From: an uncultured Cellulophaga sp.
GTDB taxonomy: Bacteria; Bacteroidota; Bacteroidia; Flavobacteriales; Flavobacteriaceae
Reading direction: 5' to 3'
NCBI GenBank assembly: GCA_947496695.1
Contig: CANMEI010000001.1
Coordinates: 512,756 to 576,755, forward strand
DNA length: 64,000 nucleotides
In this document: positions 36,750-46,372 of the stretch, one piece after another
Layout of the letters: each line of letters begins with the position of its first letter
Position numbering within the stretch: position 1 is the stretch's first letter
Made by a program: the position numbers and the translations under genes
Notes under the pieces: generated by a model
Database searches by the model: none
Seen by the model: the letters and a program-made list of their open reading frames with translations, nothing else
Told to the model about the DNA's origin: nothing

Positions 36750-36844
36750 CTACAAAACAGGCATTTAACATCGAAATAAGTTCAAAAAAACTTGAAACGA
36801 TACTTATTGTTCTTTCAGCGTTATTTTTTTCCGAATGATGAGCA

Positions 36845-36852
36845 TACTTTTG
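36845..36852 (+). promoter_or_regulatory. -7 box for hemA
   Basis: TACTTTTG fits TAnnTTTG and ends 20 nt before the ATG at 36873. This spacing is the one seen at other genes here and supports that ATG as the hemA start rather than the TTG at 36792. Confidence 0.5.
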
Positions 36853-36872
36853 TCGTCGATTGTAAGAATCTC

Positions 36873-38132
36873 ATGAAAGATTATCATATTTCTAAACACA
36901 ACTCTTTATACACCATAGGTCTAAACTATAAAAAGGCAGATGCTGCAATACGCGGAAAATTTAGCTTAGACGAACCTACAATGGATAAATTGTTACAGCA
37001 AGCTAAAAAACAGGGAATTGATGGTCTTTTAGTTACATCTACATGTAATAGAACTGAACTTCATGGTTTTGCACAACACCCATTTCAATTAATTAAACTT
37101 TTATGTGACAATACTATTGGTACTGTTGAAGAGTTTCAAGAAGTAGCTTATGTTTATAAAAACAATGAAGCTATTAGTCATCTCTTTAGAGTAGGTACTG
37201 GATTAGATAGTCAAATTTTAGGTGATTTTGAAATTATCAGTCAATTAAGACAAAGTTTCAACCGTTCAAAAAAGCATGAAATTGCAAATCCGTTTTTAGA
37301 ACGCTTATGTAATTCTGTTATTCAAGCTAGTAAGCGAATTAAAAATGATACTGAAATATCATCAGGTGCAACATCAGTAGCTTTTGCTTCAGTACAATAT
37401 ATTTTTAAAAATGTACCTGATATTTCTGAAAAGAACATACTACTTTTTGGAACAGGTAAAATAGGTCGTAATACCTGTGAAAATCTAATCAAACACACCA
37501 ATAATTCTCACATAACACTTATTAATAGAACAAAAGATAAGGCTGAAAAAATTGCAGGAAAGTTCAATTTATTAGTAAAAAATTATGGTGATTTACAAAC
37601 TGAGATTAGAAATACTGATGTGCTAATTGTTGCAACAGGAGCACAATCACCAACAATTACTAAAGAATTAATTTATACAAAAAAGCCACTTTTAATATTA
37701 GATCTTTCTATTCCAAAAAATGTAGCAGATAATGTTGTTGATTTACCAAATGTAAATTTGGTTCATTTAGATCACTTATCTCAAATAACTGATGAGACTT
37801 TAGAAAGAAGAAAACAGTTTATTCCTGAAGCTGAGGCTATTATTGAAAAAATTAAAGATGAATTTATACAATGGTTAGAAACTAGAAAGTTTGCTCCTGT
37901 AATTAAAGCTTTAAAGAAAAAGTTAAAAGTTATGAAAGATGAAGAACTTGACTTTCAAAGCAAAAAACTAACAGACTTTAATTCAAAACAAGCTGATATC
38001 GTTTCTGAACGTATCATTCAAAAAATAACTAAACAATTCGCCAATCACTTAAAAGGCGAAAACACTGATGCTGATAACAGTTTAGCATTAATAACAAAAG
38101 TGTTTCAATTAGAAGAAACTATAAATGAGTAA
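36873..38132 (+). CDS. hemA: Glutamyl-tRNA reductase
   Basis: 419 residues from the ATG at 36873; an in-frame extension to TTG at 36792 exists but lies over the promoter box. Catalytic C58 in LVTSTCNRTELHG, then GQLR-like ILGDFEIISQLRQSF, the NADPH fold LLFGTGKIGRNTCENL, and the C-terminal dimerisation helix. The enzyme reduces glutamyl-tRNA to glutamate-1-semialdehyde, the first step of C5 heme synthesis. It overlaps hemCD by 8 bp and heads the heme cluster. Confidence 0.95.
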   Translation: MKDYHISKHNSLYTIGLNYKKADAAIRGKFSLDEPTMDKLLQQAKKQGIDGLLVTSTCNRTELHGFAQHPFQLIKLLCDNTIGTVEEFQEVAYVYKNNEAISHLFRVGTGLDSQILGDFEIISQLRQSFNRSKKHEIANPFLERLCNSVIQASKRIKNDTEISSGATSVAFASVQYIFKNVPDISEKNILLFGTGKIGRNTCENLIKHTNNSHITLINRTKDKAEKIAGKFNLLVKNYGDLQTEIRNTDVLIVATGAQSPTITKELIYTKKPLLILDLSIPKNVADNVVDLPNVNLVHLDHLSQITDETLERRKQFIPEAEAIIEKIKDEFIQWLETRKFAPVIKALKKKLKVMKDEELDFQSKKLTDFNSKQADIVSERIIQKITKQFANHLKGENTDADNSLALITKVFQLEETINE

Positions 38133-39705
38133 AGTAATCCGCATTGGAACACGTGATAGCGAATTAGCGCTATGGCAAGCAAAAACAGTACAAAAACAAT
38201 TACACGAACAAGGATACCAATCGGTATTAGTTCCTGTAAAATCATTAGGTGATTTACAATTAGATAAGCCTTTACACGAGTTAGGTATTACAGGTGTTTT
38301 TACTAAAACACTTGATATTGCTATGCTGAAAGGAGAAATTGACATAGCTGTTCATTCAATGAAAGATGTACCAACAGTTTTACCAAAAGGAATTGTGCAA
38401 GCTGCAGTTCTCAAGCGAGGGAATTATATGGATATTCTGGCTTTTAAAGACAATGAAGAGTTTTTAGGTCAGAAAGAAGGAACAATTGCAACGGGTAGTT
38501 TACGTAGAAAGGCGCAATGGTTAAATAGATATCCTACTCATACAGTGGTAGACTTACGTGGTAACGTACAAACTCGTGCTGAAAAACTTGAAAATAACGA
38601 AAGTTGGAACGGAGCAATTTTTGCCGCTGCAGGTATGGAGCGTGTTGGCTTAGAGTTTGAAAATACAATTGGTTTAACTTGGATGGTTCCTGCTCCTGCT
38701 CAAGGTGCAGTAGTTATTGTAGCTTTAGAAGATGATGAGTTTTGTAAGTCTGCATGTGCTGAGTTAAATGATAAAGAAACAGATATTTGTACAAGTGTTG
38801 AAAGAGAATTTTTAAATACACTTGAAGGTGGTTGTACTGCTCCAATAGGAGCTTTAGCAAATATAAAAGATAATAATATTAGCTTAAAAGGTGTTCTATT
38901 AAGTGTTGATGGTAAAAAGAAAATTGAAGTTGAATTTACTTCTAAACTAGGAAAGCACGAAAATTTAGCACAAGCATGTGCTGAGCGTATTTTTAGTCGT
39001 GGTGGCAAACTTTTAATGAGTGAAATCGCAGGGCTACAAAAAATACCGAACGTTTTTTCTACAAAAAAATTAACTCCTGAACAAACAGACCTTTTTAATA
39101 AAAGTATAATTCCTGCTTCGGAAGATTTTTTACAAATTAGCTTAAATCGTATTCCTAGATTAAAACTAAAAAATGAAATCGAAAATGTAATCATTACAAG
39201 TCAAAATGCTGTTGAAGCTATTATAGCAAGTTTGAGTCCGGATGAATTACAATTTAAAAATATCTATTGTGTTGGACGTAAAACCAAGCGTTTAGTTGAA
39301 AAAAGAATTGGAAAAGTTACACATACTGAAAATAATGCTCAAAAATTAGCAGCATATCTTGTCGAATTCATGCAAGGTACTGAAGCGACATATTTTTGTA
39401 GTAACATTCGTTTAGATGAGCTACCAAATATATTATCAGAAAATAATATTACATTAAACGAAATAGTAGCTTATACAACTAAACAATCTCCAATTACAAT
39501 TGAAGAAACGGTTAAAGGTGTATTATTCTATAGTCCTTCAACAGTAGAAAGCTTTTTACTTAAAAACAATGACACATCACTTGTCGCTTATTGCATAGGA
39601 GAAACAACTGCTATAGAAGCTAAAAAATATTTTGAGAATGTAAAGGTTGCAAAAATACCTACACTAGAGTCTGTCATTGACTTAGTCAATAAAGACTACG
39701 AATAA
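38125..39705 (+). CDS. hemCD: Porphobilinogen deaminase / uroporphyrinogen-III synthase fusion
   Basis: 526 residues. Residues 1 to about 305 are HemC: RIGTRDSELALWQAK, HSMKDVPT, RRKAQWL and the dipyrromethane cofactor cysteine C237 in LEGGCTAPIGA. Residues about 315-526 match HemD: VIITSQNAVEAI, YCVGRKTKRLV, GVLFYSPSTVESFL and AYCIGETTAIEA. One polypeptide thus makes uroporphyrinogen III from porphobilinogen without releasing the unstable hydroxymethylbilane. Fusions of this kind occur in other Bacteroidota. It overlaps hemA by 8 bp. Confidence 0.93.
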   Translation: MSKVIRIGTRDSELALWQAKTVQKQLHEQGYQSVLVPVKSLGDLQLDKPLHELGITGVFTKTLDIAMLKGEIDIAVHSMKDVPTVLPKGIVQAAVLKRGNYMDILAFKDNEEFLGQKEGTIATGSLRRKAQWLNRYPTHTVVDLRGNVQTRAEKLENNESWNGAIFAAAGMERVGLEFENTIGLTWMVPAPAQGAVVIVALEDDEFCKSACAELNDKETDICTSVEREFLNTLEGGCTAPIGALANIKDNNISLKGVLLSVDGKKKIEVEFTSKLGKHENLAQACAERIFSRGGKLLMSEIAGLQKIPNVFSTKKLTPEQTDLFNKSIIPASEDFLQISLNRIPRLKLKNEIENVIITSQNAVEAIIASLSPDELQFKNIYCVGRKTKRLVEKRIGKVTHTENNAQKLAAYLVEFMQGTEATYFCSNIRLDELPNILSENNITLNEIVAYTTKQSPITIEETVKGVLFYSPSTVESFLLKNNDTSLVAYCIGETTAIEAKKYFENVKVAKIPTLESVIDLVNKDYE

Positions 39706-39721
39706 AAACAGAACTATTAAA

Positions 39722-41470
39722 ATGTGGAATAAAATTAGATTATCAAACATTGCTGTTCTATTCTTAGACCTTGGTTTGATAATTTTTTTAATATACGATT
39801 TTGGTTTTAAGGACTATCAAGATTTAAGACAGTATAAACTAATCGTACTGCCTGCATTGGTTTTGGCTTTAATTGCTTTTAACCTTATAAAGTATCGATA
39901 TTTTAAAAGACAACATATATCAAGTATAAGTCCCAAAGTAAACTTATATTACCTTATAATATTAGTTATAGTAGAAATTATAACTATAATTAGTGATTTT
40001 GAAAATTCGCTTTTTCATACATTTTTTAATCTTAGATATATCATTGAATACGGATTATTAATCTATTTTTTTATTCGGATATCTTTTTTAGTAAGGAAAA
40101 TATATGCCCTATATTTCAATCCTGCAATACTATTTATTGGCAGTTTTGCTATTATAGCAATAGGTGGAACACTATTATTAATGCTTCCTGCATCAACAAC
40201 TAACGGAATCACTTTTATTGATGCTTTGTTTACAGCTACAAGTGCAACATCAGTTACAGGACTAATTGTAGTAGACACCGCCAAAGATTTTACACCATTT
40301 GGACAAACAATAATTATGGTATTATTCCAACTAGGTGGCTTAGGTATGTTAACCTTTACTTCATTTTTTGCTTATTTTTTTAAATCAGGGTCTTCATTTA
40401 GAGAAAGTCTTTATATGAAAGATATTATGGGTAGTAATGACGAACTAGGTAGCATTATGAAAAAAGTAATGCAGGTTGTTGTTTTCTCACTGATAATTGA
40501 GGCAATTGGAGCCATACTTATTTATACTTCTTTGCCTTTTACTGATAAAATAGCAAAACAAAGCTTTTTCTCAATTTTCCATGCCATTTCAGCATATTGT
40601 AATGCTGGTTTTTCATTAGAATCTGAGGGTTTATATGATATAAATTTTAGATTTAACTATTATTTTCAATGGATTGTAATGGGGTTAATTATTTTCGGAG
40701 GATTAGGTTATCATATTGCATACAATGTTGTACAATATTTAAAACGATACGTTATAAATTTATTCAGAACCAAGAATAAAATATTTTTATCGCGTGTAAT
40801 ATTATTAAATACTAAAATAGTACTTTATACTACACTGCTTTTAATTGTTACAGGAACCTGTTTCTTCTTAGTATCTGAACAACAAACAAATTTAATAGAG
40901 CACACCACTTGGTTTGGAAAATTTACAACTGCTTTATTTTCTTCAGTAACAGCAAGAACAGCCGGGTTTAACACTGTTGATTTTGCTAATTTTAGTATTC
41001 CAGGAATTTTAGTGATGATTTTACTAATGTGGATTGGAGCTTCCCCAGCTTCAACGGGAGGTGGTATTAAAACAACAACATTTGCAATCGCTACTTTAAA
41101 TATCATATTTGTAGCTAAAGATCAACCTTATATTGAAATAGGCACAAGAAGAATTGCTCCACAATCTGTACGTAGAGCTTTTGCGATTATAGCAATTTCG
41201 TTAATTTGTATTGGTTCTGGAATATTATTATTACTAATTTTTAATCCTGAATTTAATTTGATTCAAATCTCTTTTGAAGCATTCTCCGCATTTAGTACAG
41301 TTGGTGTTTCAATGGGTATTACATCATTTCTATCAAACAATAGTAAAGTAGTAGTTATAGTACTTATGTTTTTAGGTAGAATTGGGCTATTAAACTTATT
41401 AATCGGATTGCTTAAAAGTGTAAATCAAGAAGACTACAGCTATCCTGAGGAAAATATATTAATAAATTAA
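39722..41470 (+). CDS. trkH: TrkH/KtrB family potassium uptake protein
   Basis: 582 residues. An N-terminal extension of about 130 residues with extra spans precedes four MPM pore repeats; selectivity loops include ATSATSVTGLIVV, YCNAGFSLE, VTARTAGFNTVDF and FSAFSTVGVSMG. WIGASPASTGGGIKTTTFAI is a hallmark of the family. It moves K+ with the cytosolic gating protein encoded 15 bp downstream. The pair is placed inside the heme cluster, between hemCD and hemE, on the same strand. Confidence 0.93.
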   Translation: MWNKIRLSNIAVLFLDLGLIIFLIYDFGFKDYQDLRQYKLIVLPALVLALIAFNLIKYRYFKRQHISSISPKVNLYYLIILVIVEIITIISDFENSLFHTFFNLRYIIEYGLLIYFFIRISFLVRKIYALYFNPAILFIGSFAIIAIGGTLLLMLPASTTNGITFIDALFTATSATSVTGLIVVDTAKDFTPFGQTIIMVLFQLGGLGMLTFTSFFAYFFKSGSSFRESLYMKDIMGSNDELGSIMKKVMQVVVFSLIIEAIGAILIYTSLPFTDKIAKQSFFSIFHAISAYCNAGFSLESEGLYDINFRFNYYFQWIVMGLIIFGGLGYHIAYNVVQYLKRYVINLFRTKNKIFLSRVILLNTKIVLYTTLLLIVTGTCFFLVSEQQTNLIEHTTWFGKFTTALFSSVTARTAGFNTVDFANFSIPGILVMILLMWIGASPASTGGGIKTTTFAIATLNIIFVAKDQPYIEIGTRRIAPQSVRRAFAIIAISLICIGSGILLLLIFNPEFNLIQISFEAFSAFSTVGVSMGITSFLSNNSKVVVIVLMFLGRIGLLNLLIGLLKSVNQEDYSYPEENILIN

Positions 41471-41485
41471 ACCAGAATTACTAGT

Positions 41486-42166
41486 ATGAAAATAATAATT
41501 ATCGGACTTGGAAATTTTGGAATGTCTGCAGCTATAAACCTCTCAAATACCAATAATGAAGTAATTGCTGTTGACATTGATCCAGAAAGAATAGAACTTA
41601 TTAAAGATCAAGTTGCACATGCAGTTTCTTTTGATGCAAAAAAAGAAGCTGCCTATAATTCATTACCACTAAAAAATACAGATCTAGTAGTTGTAGCACT
41701 AGGTGACAAAAACGGCGCAGCAATTATAAGTGTTGCTATAATTAAAAAATTAACTGAAGCAAAAGTCATTGCGAGGTCATCATCCCCAATTGAAGATACT
41801 ATTTTAGAAGCCATGGGTGTTGATGAAATTATTCATCCTGAAAATGAATATGCCGAAAAATTTACAAAGACCGTAAATTTAGGTGGTAGTATTGATAATT
41901 TTGAACTTGATGATGATCATTTGGTTTCTGAAATTGAAACTCCTGAAAATTGTATTGGAAAAAAAATAAAGGAATTAAATTTCAGACAAGAATTCGATAT
42001 CAACATTATAACAATAATACGGTATCATAAGAAGAAAAACATTCTTGGCCATGTATACAAAACAAAGCAAGTACTAGGAACACCTGGCCCTGATACAGTT
42101 TTAGAAAAAAAAGATGTTTTGGTGGTTTTTGGTAAAGACAAAAACATTAAACGTTTATTGAGTTAA
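41486..42166 (+). CDS. trkA: TrkA/KtrA family potassium channel regulator
   Basis: 226 residues, the length of a single RCK_N plus RCK_C unit as in KtrA, rather than the doubled TrkA of E. coli. IIGLGNFGMSAAINL is the NAD/ATP-binding loop; EVIAVDIDPERIELI supplies the acidic residue. RCK_C domain from about 140. It gates the TrkH/KtrB protein encoded just upstream. Confidence 0.93.
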   Translation: MKIIIIGLGNFGMSAAINLSNTNNEVIAVDIDPERIELIKDQVAHAVSFDAKKEAAYNSLPLKNTDLVVVALGDKNGAAIISVAIIKKLTEAKVIARSSSPIEDTILEAMGVDEIIHPENEYAEKFTKTVNLGGSIDNFELDDDHLVSEIETPENCIGKKIKELNFRQEFDINIITIIRYHKKKNILGHVYKTKQVLGTPGPDTVLEKKDVLVVFGKDKNIKRLLS

Positions 42167-42222
42167 AAATAAACCAATCGGTTTCAAAAATTAAGTAAAA
42201 TATTAAAAAAATAGCTTACAAA

Positions 42223-43248
42223 ATGATAAAAAACGATTTATTCTTAAGAGCACTAAAAGGAGAAATTGTTGAGCGTCCACCAGTTTGGATGATGAGACAA
42301 GCAGGTAGATATTTACCTGAATTTATGGAAATTAAAAAAGAGTATGACTTTTTTACGCGTTGCCAAACTCCAGAATTAGCATCTGAAATTACCGTACAAC
42401 CAATTCGAAGATATGGAATGGATGCTGCAATTTTATTTTCAGATATACTAGTGATTCCTCAAGCTATGAATATTGAGGTACAAATGAAACCAGATTTTGG
42501 TCCATACCTACCAAACCCAATTCGCACACAAAAAGATGTAGAAAATGTAATTGTACCCGATGTAGATGTTGCTTTAGATTATGTTATGCAAGCAATTAAA
42601 GCAACTAAAGAGAAATTGAATGACGATATACCATTAATTGGTTTTGCGGGCTCTCCATGGACTATATTATGTTATTGTGTACAAGGGCAAGGAAGTAAAA
42701 CATTTGACAAAGCAAAAGAGCTTTGTTTTACACAACCAGTTGTCGCACACCAATTATTACAAAAAATTACAGATACTACTATAGCATATTTAAAAGCCAA
42801 AGTGAAGGCAGGTGTAAATGCTGTTCAAGTTTTTGATTCATGGGGTGGCATGTTATCGCCTAAAGATTATACTGAGTTTTCATGGAATTATATACAGCAA
42901 ATTATTGATGCTTTAAAAGATGAAACACCTGTTATTGTTTTTGGGAAAGGATGTTGGTTTGCTTTAGGAGATATGGCAAAATCTGGAGCAGCAGCTTTAG
43001 GTGTTGATTGGACTTGTTCTGCACGTAATGCTCGTTATTTAACAGGAGGAAACATTACGCTACAAGGTAATTTTGATCCTGCACGTTTATTATCACCACC
43101 AAGTGACATTAAGAAAATGGTAACAAAAATGATTAATGAATTTGGTAAAGACAAATATGTTGTCAACTTAGGTCACGGTATTTTACCTAATATCCCTATT
43201 GAAAATGCAAAAGCATTTGTTGATGCTGTTAAGGAGTACAGATCTTAA
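42223..43248 (+). CDS. hemE: Uroporphyrinogen decarboxylase
   Basis: 341 residues. [16 protein letters not shown] (substrate arginines), [40 protein letters not shown] and the C-terminal [20 protein letters not shown] are all family signatures. It removes four carboxylates from uroporphyrinogen III to give coproporphyrinogen III. Confidence 0.96.
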   Translation: MIKNDLFLRALKGEIVERPPVWMMRQAGRYLPEFMEIKKEYDFFTRCQTPELASEITVQPIRRYGMDAAILFSDILVIPQAMNIEVQMKPDFGPYLPNPIRTQKDVENVIVPDVDVALDYVMQAIKATKEKLNDDIPLIGFAGSPWTILCYCVQGQGSKTFDKAKELCFTQPVVAHQLLQKITDTTIAYLKAKVKAGVNAVQVFDSWGGMLSPKDYTEFSWNYIQQIIDALKDETPVIVFGKGCWFALGDMAKSGAAALGVDWTCSARNARYLTGGNITLQGNFDPARLLSPPSDIKKMVTKMINEFGKDKYVVNLGHGILPNIPIENAKAFVDAVKEYRS

Positions 43249-43273
43249 ATAAAAACCTACAAAACAATAGATT

Positions 43274-44038
43274 ATGTTTAAAAATATACTAATTGGAATA
43301 AAATCTTATTCAGGTAGTTTGAAATTAATCTCAAAATTAAAACTATGGAAATATTTTTTTATACCAGTTGTTATAAGCATAGTCACAGCAGTAATTATTA
43401 GCCTTTGTGCTTATGGACTTTCTGAACCCATAGGAAATTTTATATCCAAATTATGGGTTTGGGAATTAGGTAAAGAGACATTTACAAGCTTTTCAACAAT
43501 AATAGGAGCTTTTTTGGTTTTAATTATTGGCTTAATATTATATAAACATATCATATTAGCTTTTTCTGCACCTTTTATGAGTCCTGTCTCCGAGAAAATA
43601 GAAAAGCATTTGTTGGGTGAAGAAATTCATACACATACCAATTCTACTTTTTCAGAACAATTATGGAGAGGTATAAGAATCAACATTCGTAATCTTGGAA
43701 AAGAGTTATTATATACTATTCCATTATTATTTTTAAAGTTTATTCCTGTAGTAAATATATTTTCAACAATAGCAGTCTTTTTAGTTCAGGCCTATTATGC
43801 AGGTTTTGGAAGTATGGATTATACTTTAGAACGTCATTTAAATTATGAAAAAAGCATTCAATTCGTAAAAAAAAATAAAGGAATAGCTATTGGAAACGGG
43901 ATAGTATTTATGCTTTTTCTATTAATACCAGTAATTGGAATATTAATTGTACTTCCATTATCAGTAACGGCTGCTTCAAAAAAAACAATTGGTATATTAA
44001 ATAACAATATTGATGTTAATTCACTAAATATTAAATAG
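43274..44038 (+). CDS. EI24 domain (CysZ-like) membrane protein
   Basis: 254 residues with four to five hydrophobic segments. IKSYSGSLKLISKLKLWKYFFIPV at the N terminus and FSAPFMSPVSEKIEKHLLGE in the second loop are typical of EI24/CysZ proteins; CysZ is a sulfate transporter. It lies 25 bp after hemE and 30 bp before a GNAT gene, all in the heme cluster. A tie to sulfate assimilation and siroheme or to porphyrin movement is possible, but nothing in the sequence decides it. Confidence 0.88.
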   Translation: MFKNILIGIKSYSGSLKLISKLKLWKYFFIPVVISIVTAVIISLCAYGLSEPIGNFISKLWVWELGKETFTSFSTIIGAFLVLIIGLILYKHIILAFSAPFMSPVSEKIEKHLLGEEIHTHTNSTFSEQLWRGIRINIRNLGKELLYTIPLLFLKFIPVVNIFSTIAVFLVQAYYAGFGSMDYTLERHLNYEKSIQFVKKNKGIAIGNGIVFMLFLLIPVIGILIVLPLSVTAASKKTIGILNNNIDVNSLNIK

Positions 44039-44068
44039 TTTAAAGTAATTATTTAAAATTAAAGTTTA

Positions 44069-44608
44069 ATGATTTTTAATGATGAAATATTTACAATTGA
44101 AGCGATTACCACTAAAGATAGCTGGCGATTATGTGATTTTATCGTTACAAATTCAGATCGACTAAAAAGATATTTTCCTAAAACTCTTCAGCAAAATTTA
44201 AACCCTACATTATCTGAAATATTTGTTGAACTCAAGGTTAAAAAGTTTATAAATAAAAATGAATTTTTATTTACTGTAAAAGAAAAATCTAATAGAAGTA
44301 TTATTGGTTTATGTTATGTAAAAGAAATCAACTGGGATTTAAAAATAGCAGAATTGGCATACTGTATTGATTATCAATTTGACGGAAAAGGATTTACAAC
44401 AAAAACCGTTAGATATATTTCAAAATATTGTAATGAAAAATTAGATCTAAAAACATTACAAATTATTGTACATAAAACCAATTCAGGAAGTGTTAAAGTA
44501 GCAGAAAAATGCAATTACAAATGGATAAAAACATTACCAAAAGAACATACTCCACCAAATGAAGCTCCATTAGATATGGAATTATATGAATTATATTATG
44601 AAAGATAA
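44069..44608 (+). CDS. GNAT family acetyltransferase (RimJ/RimL-like)
   Basis: 179 residues. RSIIGLCYVKEINWDLKIAELAYCIDYQFDGKGFTTKTVRYIS carries the acetyl-CoA motif, although the usual Q/RxxGxG/A is changed to DGKGFT. LQIIVHKTNSGSVKVAEKCNYKW is the conserved C-terminal part. It may acetylate a ribosomal or other protein N terminus. The end overlaps the hemF start, so it is co-translated with heme genes. Confidence 0.87.
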   Translation: MIFNDEIFTIEAITTKDSWRLCDFIVTNSDRLKRYFPKTLQQNLNPTLSEIFVELKVKKFINKNEFLFTVKEKSNRSIIGLCYVKEINWDLKIAELAYCIDYQFDGKGFTTKTVRYISKYCNEKLDLKTLQIIVHKTNSGSVKVAEKCNYKWIKTLPKEHTPPNEAPLDMELYELYYER

Positions 44609-45500
44609 ATTTTACGCATACATTCAACAATTACAAGATACAATTACTTCTAAACTTGAAGAAGTTGATGGGACAGCTAAATTTCAAGAAGATATTTGGA
44701 AACGACCAGAAGGTGGTGGCGGTAGAACCCGTGTAATAGAAAATGGTGCAGTTTTTGAGAAAGGTGGTGTAAATATCTCAGGCGTTCATGGGGCATTACC
44801 CGAAAGTATGCAAAAGTATTTTGGCGTAAAAGATGCTGATTTTTTCGCTTGTGGATTAAGCTTAGTACTTCATCCTAAAAACCCTATGATACCAACAGTA
44901 CATGCTAATTGGCGATATTTCGAAATGTATGATAAAGATGGTAACATAGTTGATCAATGGTTTGGTGGTGGCCAAGATTTAACTCCATATTATTTATTTG
45001 ATGAAGATGCTACTCACTTTCACTCAATTTGTAAAAAGGCATGTGACGCACATCATCCTGAATTTCATTCTACTTATAAGAAAAAATGCGATGACTATTT
45101 TTGGAATGCACACCGCAATGAAGCTAGGGGCTTAGGTGGGCTATTTTTTGATTATTGTAAAGCTACTGATGAAATGCAAATGGAAGATTGGTATAATTTT
45201 GTTACTGAAGTAGGAAATAGCTTTTTAGAAGCTTACGTGCCTATAGTTAATTTGCGAAAACAATTAAGTTACACAGCAGAACAACGTAAATGGCAAGAAA
45301 TTCGTCGAGGTCGTTATGTAGAGTTCAATTTAGTTCACGATAAAGGCACTTTATTTGGTTTAAAAACTAATGGCCGAATTGAAAGTATATTAATGAGTTT
45401 ACCACCACATGTACAATGGGTGTATGATCATCATCCTGAAAAAGGCTCTGAAGAAGAAAAATTGATTTCAGTTTTACAACAACCAAAAAATTGGGTTTAA
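44586..45500 (+). CDS. hemF: Oxygen-dependent coproporphyrinogen III oxidase
   Basis: 304 residues; the ATG at 44598 (MKDKFYAYIQQLQ) is an alternative start. Signatures: EGGGGRTRVIENGAVFEKGGVNIS, VHANWRYFEMYD, WFGGGQDLTPYYLFDEDATHFH, RGLGGLFFDY, RRGRYVEFNLVHDKGTLFGLKTNGR. It converts coproporphyrinogen III to protoporphyrinogen IX using O2, which points to aerobic life. The start overlaps the GNAT gene. Confidence 0.96.
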   Translation: MNYIMKDKFYAYIQQLQDTITSKLEEVDGTAKFQEDIWKRPEGGGGRTRVIENGAVFEKGGVNISGVHGALPESMQKYFGVKDADFFACGLSLVLHPKNPMIPTVHANWRYFEMYDKDGNIVDQWFGGGQDLTPYYLFDEDATHFHSICKKACDAHHPEFHSTYKKKCDDYFWNAHRNEARGLGGLFFDYCKATDEMQMEDWYNFVTEVGNSFLEAYVPIVNLRKQLSYTAEQRKWQEIRRGRYVEFNLVHDKGTLFGLKTNGRIESILMSLPPHVQWVYDHHPEKGSEEEKLISVLQQPKNWV

Positions 45501-45612
45501 AAAAACAATTATCGTATTAAAAGAAACACATATTGTACCTCTTCAAAATATACCGATCAGATTATCTGACTATGCACGAAGTATATTTATAACAGTTCCA
45601 AGTAGAGCTGGT

Positions 45613-46371
45613 ATGAAAAAAGCTATTCAGAAAAAATATGTAAAGGTTAATGATACTATTGCCCAAACAGCAACATTACTTTATGGAGGAGAAACAATAT
45701 CTCTATATGGTTTAGAACACTCTAAACCTATTTTTCAAAAAAAAATAGATGTACTGTTTGAAGATGATTATTTGGCAATAGTTTATAAACCTGCTGGTAT
45801 TTTGGTAAGTGGTAATAAATTTCAGACAATAGAAAATGCCTTACCGTATAATTTAAAACAAGGTACCCAAAAAGATAGTTTAATTCAACCATTGCCAGTT
45901 CACAGGTTAGATTACCCAACTACAGGTTTATTATTAATAGGAAAAACTGCAAAAACCGTAATTTTATTAAAAAAAATATTTGAAGAAAAAGTAATTGATA
46001 AAACATATATAGCAATTACTTATGGTAAAATGTTGCCTGACGGAATTATTAATAAACCTGTTGATGACAAAACTTCAATTTCAGAGTACAAAGTACTTGA
46101 AACATTAAAATCTGATCGGTATAATTTTTTAAATTTAGTAGAATTACATCCTAAAACGGGAAGAAGACATCAATTACGTAAACATCTAGCAAGTATTGGA
46201 ACTCCAATTTTTGGTGATTTACAATACGGAATAGAAGGGTTAATATCAAAAGGTAATGGTTTGTATTTACATGCAAATAATTTAAAATTTACACATCCTA
46301 TTACTGGAAAAAAAATAAATATTACAGCATCGCTCCCTAAAAAATTTAAACGCTTATTTAGCACATTCTAA
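45613..46371 (+). CDS. RluA family pseudouridine synthase; S4 domain extends upstream
   Basis: 252 residues from the ATG. The catalytic domain has HRLDYPTTGLLLIGKT (catalytic aspartate in RLD), HPKTGRRHQLRKHLASIGTPIFGD. Upstream of the ATG the same frame stays open for at least 35 codons and encodes KETHIVPLQNIPIRLSDYA and RSIFITVPSRAG, which completes an S4 RNA-binding domain. No ATG, GTG or TTG occurs there; ATT at 45508 or ATC at 45511 are the only near starts. The true protein is therefore probably about 287 residues with an unusual start, or the start has been lost. The RNA target is unknown. Confidence 0.85.
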   Translation: MKKAIQKKYVKVNDTIAQTATLLYGGETISLYGLEHSKPIFQKKIDVLFEDDYLAIVYKPAGILVSGNKFQTIENALPYNLKQGTQKDSLIQPLPVHRLDYPTTGLLLIGKTAKTVILLKKIFEEKVIDKTYIAITYGKMLPDGIINKPVDDKTSISEYKVLETLKSDRYNFLNLVELHPKTGRRHQLRKHLASIGTPIFGDLQYGIEGLISKGNGLYLHANNLKFTHPITGKKINITASLPKKFKRLFSTF

Positions 46372-46372
46372 A

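Noticed and set aside
36792..36872. TTG-initiated 27-residue extension of hemA
   Set aside because: It covers the TACTTTTG promoter box and is not part of the glutamyl-tRNA reductase fold.
38700..39194. 164-codon antisense frame opposite hemCD
   Set aside because: It is a composition shadow of a clearly coding strand; similar antisense frames opposite trkH, the CNNM gene, hflX and the SDR gene were also dismissed.
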